The notes below the pieces were generated by a model. That model was not told where the DNA came from, ran no database searches, and worked only from the letters and a program-made list of their open reading frames with translations. Below, one piece after another: positions 11,718 to 20,432 of a stretch of DNA of 64,000 nucleotides. Each line of letters starts with the position of its first letter. Position 1 is the first letter of the stretch. Origin of the DNA: Nematopogon swammerdamellus (taxonomy: Eukaryota > Arthropoda > Insecta > Lepidoptera > Adelidae); assembly GCA_946902875.1 (NCBI GenBank), contig OX336342.1, forward strand, positions 13,199,523-13,263,522. Direction: 5' to 3'. The translations under genes were made by a program, and so were the position numbers.

Positions 11718-11907
11718 ATGTTTCAACGAATAAACGAATTCGTGAACCGACTAAGCAAGGAGCATGATATAAACGTTTCATGCTCAAACGGTGCTGCTTC
11801 CTCACCAACAACGTCGCCTCTGCACTCCATTTCCGCGGCCACGACGACGTCTCTCCCGTCGCCGGCTTCGCTAGACCCGGGTCCGGGTTATTCGGTGCCC
11901 GGGGAAG
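11718..11907 (+). CDS. candidate host-gene coding exon (5' end), unknown protein
   Basis: Function unknown. An ATG opens a 63-codon frame that starts with a helical, charged segment (MFQRINEFVNRLSKEHDINV) and turns into a Ser/Thr/Pro-rich tail (residues ~26-60). The frame reaches GGGGAAG followed by GTACGA, a good 5' splice site at 11908. Read-through would stop within seven codons, which fits an exon-intron junction. Composition changes sharply at the donor, and third positions are GC-rich in the second half. No partner exon can be assigned within the window. It could still be a chance frame. Confidence 0.4.
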
Positions 11908-14900
11908 GTACGAATATAACGAGTTAGGGACAGGTTCGTTCGTTTTGCGCTAAGTGGTCCCGCACAGAACGGTCTTAACTTTTTTTATAAACCGCCGACG
12001 CGGGCGGTGAACACTAAGTTCCCTTTGCTGGCTTTTTCCTCCGCTCTCTGCCGATCTCGGTGTTAACTTTTTGCGCAGCTTTGATATTAGAGAGTGGCAG
12101 TAAATTACATTCTTTCAGTCTCCTTTTCATTTGTTTTCGTTTGTTTGTTTCTCTATCGACTCGATAATTTCACGGTCGGAGGAGCACGGTACCGGTTCCG
12201 GTAACGGTTTCCGCATTTTGGCGCGAATTAGGAACTTTCTGTTGAAAATTGGAGGTCCGGAGATAGGATAATTGCCTGGCTGACTGGGATAATCTTCTCA
12301 AAGCTCGATTGGAACATTATTATGGTTTTCACTCGCCGATAGATGCCAAACGAAGGCTGTGTGGGACGGTGGGGAGAAGGGGCGTCGGAGTACAGGAGAA
12401 GCCTGTGACAGTGTTCTCACTGCACTGCACCGTGTGATTGGATGAATGAGAATATAATAAATTGAGGCCGTGAAACTAGACGTATCCGAGTTATTTCTGG
12501 AAGCGTGCAATCCGATCTTGAAGAGTGTTAGCTGTCAGATTCTTTATTATGTATATGTATCACCCACAGAAGGAATTCTTGTGTACCCATTAAATACAGC
12601 GGATATTTCCGCAAAAAAATCAAAACTTTATTTGTCACCACCCAACGCCAATTTGTAAATCGGGTGTTTTATGCACAATTAAACATTTCCCTCACCTGTG
12701 TGTTTGTTTGTAAAAATTAGTGTGTGCGCGAGGGTGCGTGCGCGTGTGTGCGTGCGTGCGTATATGTGTGTGGGTGTTTGTGTATCCATGTGAAATGCCA
12801 AGTTTATTCATTGCATTCAAGACTTAATTGGAGCATTTGCCTGCTTCATGCGTACGTCGTCGCACCGCCTCCGTCCCCCGTCGCCGCCTTCAGCGCTCGC
12901 ACCCCGCTGAGCGCCGATGATGGATAACAGGAGAGGCCGCTTCAGCAGACGAACCGATTCAGGCAAGTGTAATTTCCGTCGCTCTTTTGACGTCCAGCGC
13001 CGCGTGCTACGTGCGGCGGACGTCCACGCCGATAAATCGTGTCGCCCATCCATTTAGATAATAAACGTCTTTGCCTATGCGACCTCCACTCCCGGCGGCG
13101 GCTCCAGTCGGGCTAAGTGTGAATATTGAATGCCAGATTATTGGGCATTCACAAACGGGATTTCTAGAATCTGGGATAAAGAGAGCAAAGGTAATAGGTT
13201 TTCTGGAATCTGGAAAAAGAGAGCAAAGGTAAAACGAAGATGGCACGGGCCATAAATCAAGAACTATTCTGGACGATTTGGCAGTCACGCAGACTTTAGA
13301 CTAGTGACAGGGGCGCTCTCGGATTAAAGTTCCTCGTCTATGCTGTTATTTACATTATCCTGAATGGGCCGTGGTTACTTAGCGATAGGTAATATGGGAT
13401 AGGTGTATCATGTCATGTTATGTTAAAAACTAACGAGGTATATACTTCTAGTAACGGCGACTAGAGGTTCGACATTTGAATCACATCATGTGTGGAATGT
13501 AAGAGCTGAATATTCCAACATTTTAACAAAACTATTATAACATCCAGTACATTAGCAATGACTGAGCTCACAAGGACTCCACAGCGGATGCGACGTGGCT
13601 CGAGCGAACCGAGGCGGAGAAGGGGTGGTAACTGTAGGAAGTGGCTTCACGCACGCTCAACCCTGCACCTGCACTTTGACAAACTCGGGCCGCTTCAAAC
13701 AAAAGTTTTTCACAGACGGAAATAATCTTTGAAACGGAAGTCACGTTCGTAGAAACTCGTGGTCTTAGTCCTCTAAAGCCTACTTCGGCTCGCCTGGAGG
13801 GGCAAGGGGCGTTTCATAATCGTTGAAAACGGAGGCGACCTCTTGCTGTCGTTGTTCACTTTCATCCTTTCGCGTAAGACGTGCGCGAACATGTGTTGTG
13901 TTCAAACCCGCTTGTGATAATGGTAATTCAGAATTTCATCATTTTTGGAATCTGACTTCGAAGATAAGAGTCTTGTGCTCTTGCGACTTTAAGTCGATCT
14001 TTATTAGATTCTTAAAATGTGCCTTTTCTTTCTGTCCTCCAACTCGCTTTGAGTGCTCTCTACACGTAATATAACTTATAAGCACAAATTCCGTTGTGTT
14101 CTTTATTTTCATCATCTTATATAATGTCCACGTTGAACCGACTCATATAACCAGGGACTTATGCTTATACCTACACTCAGTAAATTATATTATTTAATTG
14201 GAATAACGGTGGCTACGAAACGTGATGAACTGCTGCTCGCCGACACTAAAAGTTCACAATTGCAAAAGCAAAGCTCAAACTTGTTCCACAATTCCATTGA
14301 TCACCTCCTCTCCCCTCCCCTCGCAGTAATCTCTCGATGCTCCCGCCTAACCTGGCGCGCACTTTGAACTTAAATAATAATTAAAGTCAGAATATTTCTG
14401 CCATCACTCACTTTGATTGATGCTAAAGAACAAAGGACAGGCAATTTATTATACGGCGGGACGTCGAAACACAATAGGGAATAATTAAGAGTTCGGAGCC
14501 TCTTATCATTTCGTCGACGAAGGAAAATTCTGGTTTTATCCGCGTAATTATTTGTCACCTTAGCCAAATTAATCTCGAGATTTTCAACTCCTCTTGCCGC
14601 TATCTTGAGTCGAGAAAGTGATTTTTTTTTATTACTCTGCGCATTTTTTGTCGTCTTAATTTTCTTTTAGAAACAATGTTAAACATTTAGAAGGCCAATT
14701 TTAAATGTCCTCTTTCATTTAAATATTTATTCAACGCTCCGTAGAGATCGTAGGATTTCATTATTATCATTTCTTTTCTGTGTGTTGTTTCCCAATAAGG
14801 CTTACTATAGAGGTCACACAAATGAATAATTTATAGCACTTGCCGCAAATAAAATACTATAAAAAGGATTGCTTTATAATAAACTAAGTTAATTATTATT

Positions 14901-14920
14901 ATTTAGTAATTATATCAGTC
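11908..14920. other. non-coding stretch, possible intron or regulatory DNA
   Basis: No recognisable transposon end. It has a (TG)n/(CG)n microsatellite at 12720-12780, a short GC-rich patch at 12850-12920, and two tandem copies of a TCTGGAAAAAGAGAGCAAAGG-like unit near 13160-13235. A weak exon-like segment at 12917-12962 ends at AG/GCAAGT but is too short to call. Confidence 0.35.
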
Positions 14921-15040
14921 AGCGTCTATGCGTCCACTGTTGGGATACGCCTCCTAAATTTTCCCGAGTCCTCCCAGCCTTCGGCGGCGGTACGGTGCCA
15001 CCGTCCCACCTGGCGCTTGGTCTTCCCACACTTCGTTTCC
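14921..15040 (+). mobile_element. retroelement-like fragment
   Basis: It contains GCGTCTATGCGTCCACTGTTGGGATACGCCTCC, a diverged version of the widespread insect repeat motif that usually reads CCACTGCTGGACATAGGCCT. Short and non-coding. Confidence 0.4.
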
Positions 15041-16004
15041 CTGTCCACGGTCACCAGTGTAGGACCCGTTTACTCTAATGGTCGCCGTCTCGCGGAACTC
15101 GCTCGCGTGGAGAGGGTTTCATACGGATTTCAATCGGTTCCATAGGAATAGAAGGTTTGTGTACAATGTTTTATGTTTTGGAAAATTTCCTGTGTGTGGA
15201 AACATCGAAAAATAGCCTAAGAATTTAGTAACGATTTTTTAAAGCAAGAAAGCATTAGTAGCCCACTCAAACATTATTTTATATGACACGACACCGTTCC
15301 GATCCTAAGTGCCCTGAACATTTCGGTGTTGCTCAGTGGTTGCATTATCTGCTTGACAAACCGGAATGGTTCAACAGATTGTTTAGTTTATCAGCCATTG
15401 CATCACACAAAAATTACAAAAGAGTTGAGTGTTGGTGTCCTCCGACGAAGAGTCGAGTGCACTCGAGATCTTTGTCTAAAATGGATTGAACGAAGTCAAT
15501 CTCGCTCGGTTGTCCCGAGGTTTTCCCGCTGAATTTGAATAGAGCGCTCCCCTCGGAGGAACTGTTCGACTGAATAATATGTCTCGCCTCGCCGACGTGA
15601 CTCGAGTTCTTGATGTACCTCGTCCCTCGCCCGCGCCACCGTCCTACACCTTTTCTACTCATCCTCTCTGTAGTAGCGAATTGGTATGCGATAAAATATT
15701 TTTCACAACGCGTCACTTTGTAATGTGAGTGCCCGGAGTGCTTCTGTGCGAACTGACTAAATAACGAGAATAAAACGTATTTGTTCAAATTTCTATGTCA
15801 CACGTTTCTAATGAGCATTCCATGAATAATTTTGACTTAAGGGTCTGCACAGCCAAAATTCACGAACTTTTGTCGGCAATTTTTCGTTTATTTGGTAACA
15901 TGTGTATTGAATATCTCTTCGGAATCAACGTGGTATAGACTGGGTGTGTTATAAATTATAATTTAAGTAATAAATAAAATTCACAGATTTCGTGCCTTAC
16001 ACGA
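15041..16004. other. non-coding stretch
   Basis: Overlapping open frames on both strands (15283-15788) lack recognisable domains and contradict one another. Nothing supported. Confidence 0.35.
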
Positions 16005-16320
16005 CTATCGAGCACATTGAAAATGAATCTACTGAATTCGAAAAAATCGTAAAAAATATTGTCGCTGTGCGACACAAGAAAGTCGGGATAAGGAAAAGGT
16101 TAGTTGGGTTCTGATGATGGAGCCGGAAGGAAGTCATAGGAACTCCTAAAACTACACATGATAAGCCCATCGTGTTTGGGCTCGTTGGATTTGTCTTCGC
16201 AAGTACTCTAGTCATATGTTATTTCCAGGGTCCTGATGATGGAGCCGGAAGGAAGCCATAGGAACTCCTAAACTACACATGATAAATCCACCATATTTGG
16301 GCTCGTTGGATATAGGAATA
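16005..16320. repeat. two tandem copies of a ~125-bp repeat
   Basis: The segment TGATGATGGAGCCGGAAGGA with the following ~75 bp occurs at about 16110-16195 and again at about 16237-16312, with a few substitutions. The flanking CATTGAAAATGAAT also recurs before and after. Confidence 0.7.
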
Positions 16321-16419
16321 TAAGTTAGGTTAGAATATGCGTCGCATTGAAAATGAATTCAACAAAATAAAAATATATATTATATATATATTATTATATA
16401 TATATATTTATATATTTTT

Positions 16420-16991
16420 TCACTATTTCGGCCATAACTTTTTTCGTTTTTTACTTTCTCGAATAATCTGGGGGCACGGCAGTGGCCCCGCCAAGTCGAG
16501 CAAAACACGGCCGTACCATCCTTTTCTCGAAGCAACTCAGGGTACTTTTGGCCTCCCTGTATCTTTGTTGTGGATAGACATAAACAACTGAAATTTTAGG
16601 TACCAAGAGTACATACCAAACCTAGCTATACCCCAAATTATAAGTTTTTACCTATTATAGTTTGCGAGATATAGCCAGTCAAAGTTTCGGTTTTTACTGA
16701 CTCACTGACTCACTGACTCACTCACCGATCATCAAAAATCTAAGGTACTTCCAGCAGACCTACAAACTTGTAATTTTGTATTTAGCTAATGTTTAGCCCA
16801 CAACGAAAGGAAAAACACAAACATCCTAAAATTTAAGCCCCGTTTTTTTTTTTTGTTGGGTAAACTTACCTCCATACAAATTCTATGGGGAAATGAATCG
16901 CTGAATGTTAAGCGCAAATCTCGGGAGCAGCTGAACCGATTTTGCTAATAATTTTTTTAGAATATTCGTTGAAGTACGAGGATGGTTCTTA
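16420..16991 (+). mobile_element. unclassified lepidopteran interspersed repeat
   Basis: It contains TTCGGCCATAACTTTTTTCG, GGGGGCACGGCAGTGGCCCC, three ACTGACTC units and CTAAGGTACTTCCAGCAGACC, elements that co-occur in common moth repeats. Parts recur inverted at 41018-41085 and 59350-59400. The GC-rich satellite begins directly at its end. Confidence 0.5.
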
Positions 16992-17260
16992 CGGGGCGCG
17001 GTGCGGCGGGGGGCGGCGCGGTGCGGCGCGGAGCGGCGCGGGACGGCGCGGGACGGCGCGGGGCGGCGCGGTGCGGCGCGGAACGGCGCGGGGCGGCGCG
17101 GGACGGCGCGGGGCGGCGCGGGACGGCGCGGGGCGGCGCGGGACGGCGCGGGGCGGCGCGGGACGGCGCGGGGCGGCGCGGGGCGGTGCGGGGCGGCGCG
17201 GGGCGGTGCGGGACGGCGCGGGGCGGCGCGGTGCGGCGTGGTGCGGCGCGGGGCGTGGGG
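16992..17260 (+). repeat. GC-rich decamer satellite, copy A
   Basis: Tandem ~10-bp units GGCGCGGGRC, with variants GGTGCGGGGC and GGCGCGGAAC. It runs directly into TTAGG repeats through GGGGCGTGGGGTTAGG. Its last ~150 bp, including that junction, are nearly identical to copy B at 31746-31970. The long Arg/Gly/Ala open frames it produces in several frames are artefacts of the repeat. Confidence 0.95.
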
Positions 17261-17586
17261 TTAGGTTGGTTAGGTTAGGTTGGGTTAGAAATAGGTTAGG
17301 TTAAAAATATATTAGGTTAGGTTAGAAATAGGTTAGGTTAGGTTGGGTTAGGTTAGAAAATAGGTTAGGTTAGGTTAGAAATAGATTAGGTTAGGTTAGA
17401 AATAGGTTAGGTTAGGTTAGGGTAGAAATAGGTTAGAAATAGGTTAGAAATAGGTTAGGTTAGGTTAGGTTAGGTTAGGTTAGGTTAGGTTAGGTTAGGT
17501 TAGGTTAGGTTAGGTTAGGTTAGGTTAGGTTAGGTTAGGTTAGGTTAGGTTAGGTTAGGTTAGGTTAGGTTAGGTTAGGTTAGGTT

Positions 17587-17590
<4 letters not shown>
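17261..17590 (+). repeat. telomere-type (TTAGG)n array, unit A left part
   Basis: It begins as TTAGG repeats interrupted by GAAATA and TTAAAAATATA variants and becomes pure (TTAGG)n from about 17452. It ends ...TTAGGTT exactly where the T run (poly(A) tail on the minus strand) of element 1 starts. The stretch 17327-17339 is the empty counterpart of the element 3 insertion site. Confidence 0.97.
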
Positions 17591-17618
<28 letters not shown>

Positions 17619-17637
17619 CTCCATCTTAGTCTATCTC

Positions 17638-17657
17638 CCCGGATATCAACTTCCGGG
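17638..17657 (-). promoter_or_regulatory. 3'-terminal hairpin of element 1
   Basis: CCCGGA (17638-17643) and TCCGGG (17652-17657) can pair with an 8-nt loop, 19 nt inside the poly(A) tail. Elements 2 and 3 have a different hairpin at almost the same distance. A role in reverse-transcriptase recognition of the RNA 3' end is inferred. Confidence 0.45.
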
Positions 17658-17819
17658 ATTTGGTTACTGTCTATATTTATCGGTTCTGGTTAATCTTAAT
17701 GGGATTATTTATTTTTATATTTTCTATGGTGTATATTTGTTTTACAATGTTTTTTGGATTTGTTTTGTCTTTTGGTGCTCCTTCTGAACGAAATTTGTAC
17801 AAGACCGTTTTGTTTCGGT

Positions 17820-18625
17820 CGGAGGACTCCGTTTGAAATGTTCGAGTATGCATCTAGGTGCCGTGTTGCGGAGTGTGGTTGATTTCCTGGTGTGTTCTGC
17901 AGGCCGTTTGGCCATCGGCCGCTCAGAAGGTCCTCCGGTACTCTTTCCGTGCGATGTCCATACTTGACCGTTTTTATTTCAGTCGCAGTACTTCATTTAG
18001 TTGGTTTTTTGGTCGGAGTACTCCGTTTGATTTGTTCGAGTATGCATCTAGGTGCCGTGTTGCGGAGTGTGGTTGATTTCCTGGTGTGTTCTGCAGGCCG
18101 TTTGGCCATCGGCCGCTCAGAAGGTCCTCCGGTACTCTTTCCGTGCGATGTCCATACTTGACCGTTTTTATTTCAGTCGCAGTACTTCATTTAGTTGGTT
18201 TTTGGTCGGAGTACTCCGTTTGATTTGTTCGGGATTTCCTGGTGTGTTCTGCAGGCCGTTTGGCCATCGGCCGCTCAGAAGGTCCTCCGGTACTCTTTCC
18301 GTGCGATGTCCATACTTGACCGTTTTGTTTCGGTCGGAGGACTCCATTTGATAGGTTCGGATACGCATCTAGGTGCCATGCTGCGGAGTGTGGTTGATTT
18401 CCTTATGTGGTTAGCCGGTTATTCGGCCGCCGGCCACTCTTAGGTCGTCAGGTATTTTCCCGCGCGATGTTTGTCCTTGACCGTTTTGTTTCGGTCGGAG
18501 TACTCCGTTTGATTTGTTCGGGTATGCAACCAGGTGCCGTGCTGCGGAGTGTGGTTGATTTCCTTGTGTGGTTAGCCGGTTGTTTGGCCGGCGGCCATTC
18601 TTTGGTCGTCATGATTGTGTGGGAT
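17820..18625 (-). repeat. five tandem units in the 3' region of element 1
   Basis: Full units are about 194 bp, starting at 17820, 18014, 18207, 18335 and 18496; the third and later ones are shortened by deletions. Each starts with the CGGAGTACTCCG or CGGAGGACTCC palindrome and includes GTGTTGCGGAGTGTGG and GGCCGTTTGGCCATCGGCCG. Two diverged partial units also lie between ORF2 and ORF3 (20232-20420), so ORF3 is embedded in this repeat environment. Confidence 0.85.
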
Positions 18626-18669
18626 TAATGGCTCTGTTTTCTATCCTCTGTCACTTTTGATTTTTCCTT

Positions 18670-19862
18670 CTAGTCCGATGACATTTCCGACAGATCGGGG
18701 TTCCGCGGGGTTATCATCCACTCCTCTGCGGTCCCTGAGTCGGAGGTGGATGAGGTAGACGTGGCGGAGGGGGATGACATTTTCCTTCTCTTTTTGGGGG
18801 TGTTTATGGGCACCTTCGTGATGTGGATCGGCGGCAGTTTCTCGATGCTGGGAGGAGGGGTGGGAGTTGTCTGCTGGGCGGCGGCTGCCGGAGCCGCCGG
18901 GGCTGGCTCCTTGTCCGACGGGTCCTGGATTGCCATCCACTCCCGGTCGACCCCCTTCACTCCACTGACGGACTCCACCTTAGGTCTGTGTTCTTCCGGT
19001 AGTTTTTGCTGTTTTCTGTCCGTGGTGAAGTAAAACTCCTTTGGGAAGCCAGGGCAACCTTTGCCGTAACTGCCGTTTTTAAAGTTGGGGTGGTTGCGGG
19101 CAAAGTGTCTCTTCAGGTTGTGCCCCTTCTCCGCATGTCCGCACAGGATGCACTGTTTGAACCTGTACAGAGGATCACTAGCTGGGTTTCTCTGGGCTGT
19201 GTTGATCTCTGCAGTGCTCGCTTCGGCTCTGTCGGGGCACTCCTTGGGAGGGGTCGGCACGGCTGGCAGGTTTCCCATTTCTAAGAAGTTTTGAGATTCG
19301 GGCGGGAACAGGTCCACGAGTGACGCCAGCGGGTCTTCGGTGATGTCGCTCAGGTCGGGGTTGAGCATGTACTGGGCTTGGCTCGCCTCCGGTCCGACCC
19401 CCTCCCCCCACTGGAGGTCCGCTAGAGTTATGTAAATAGGCTCCGGCTCGGTGCTGAGGGGGGGGGGGTGGAGTGGTTTCCTCCGACCTGACGTGTTGGA
19501 GTAGGTGGTGGCGTCGGCTCCAAAGCGTTGTCCCCGCCGTCCTCCGCTCTCGCCTCCTCGAACGCCGGGTTCCCCGCCATACCGCCGGTGAAACTGGTGC
19601 CGAATTCCTCCTCCAGGTCGGTATTTAATGTGTCCTGGGGAGGAAGGTTGGCCGTCGACGTCGGTTGGTGGCGGTGGGTCCTCAGGGTGGACCTTATCTC
19701 TCTGTTGAGGAGGGCGTAGGCCGTCTCGGCGGCTTCGGTAGCTTTTTCCGCCGTTATAGCCATCACTTCAAATTTTTCGCGGAGTATTGCCAATTCTTCT
19801 TTAAGTTTGTTGCAGCCGGAGCAGTCCGTCGTCTCACTGCGGGGGTCCTGGGGTGGATTCAT
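18670..19862 (-). CDS. ORF3 of element 1: CxxC/coiled-coil, C2H2-finger, NLS protein (one frameshift)
   Basis: Unexpected third ORF downstream of the polymerase ORF, same strand. ATG at 19862. Part one (to ~residue 135) has CSGC at 14-17, a predicted coiled coil (residues ~18-60), then acidic and Pro/Thr-rich sequence. An 11-G run (19458-19468) breaks the frame; the alternative frame is open immediately beyond it and continues to 18670, giving ~396 aa in all. Numbered from the in-frame ATG at 19368, part two has C73-x2-C76-x11-H88-x4-H93, an Ala/Pro-rich linker, PKKRRK at 191-196 (classical nuclear-localisation motif) and a Ser-rich acidic tail. Function unknown; nucleic-acid or telomere-protein binding in the nucleus is inference. 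The break may be a sequencing error, a mutation or a slippery site. A captured host gene is the main alternative. Confidence 0.65.
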
Positions 19863-19971
19863 GGTGTTCAGGTGGATTTCTCTGCAGATTGGGTTACTTC
19901 GGAGTACTTAGTGGGAGCTGTCGTCGCTACTGTGGGCTTGCTGTGGACTGGATGTTTTTCCTCCATCCTGG

Positions 19972-19994
19972 TTTTTTTTTTTTTTTTTTTTTTT
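19972..19994 (-). repeat. internal A tract (23 bases) between ORF2 and ORF3 of element 1
   Basis: A 23-T run on the plus strand, read as poly(A) on the element strand, lies about 110 nt upstream of ORF3. It could be a fossil poly(A) tail, meaning the ORF3 part was appended to an older 3' end, or a simple A tract. No TTAGG follows it. Confidence 0.8.
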
Positions 19995-20432
19995 CTTGGC
20001 AGTTATGGTTTAGCGGAGTCCTCCGGCGGAGTACTCCGTCGGAGGACTCCGGTCCTTATTATTATGTTGTTTCCGTTTCTTTATTTTATTCTTCCTGGAT
20101 TGAATTTCTCTTTATTTTGGCCTTTCGGTAGTTCAGGTGTGCTTCTTGTAGTAATTCTGTTTGTTTCTTCCGGTAGCGGCGGTTCCGAGGGCTCGATGCG
20201 GACCATAGCGTAAGTCATAGGTTCCGGCATGACTTCGTTTGGCTTGTTCGGGTGTGCATCTAGGTGCCTTGCTGCAGAGTGGAGCGGAGTTGCGGAGTGT
20301 GATATGTTTTCTGGTGCGTCTCCACTTGTTTAATAAGATTTTGCTTCTGGGTGCCGTGCAGCGGGGTGGGGTTGATTTCTAGTGTGTTTAGTCAGTTTCT
20401 TATACTTTGGCGCTATTTATTTTGCTTGGTTT

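Noticed and set aside
12917..12962. Possible short exon MDNRRGRFSRR ending at a GC donor (AG/GCAAGT)
   Set aside because: Only 46 bp and dependent on a non-canonical donor; too little to support.
16942..17304. Three overlapping Arg/Gly/Ala-rich open frames (also at 31763-31990)
   Set aside because: They are forced by the GC-rich decamer satellite, which is open in several frames, and have no independent coding evidence.
19665..20213. 182-codon plus-strand frame and other plus-strand frames across 18-30 kb
   Set aside because: They are antisense shadows of the LINE coding regions, rich in Phe/Leu/Ser without domains.
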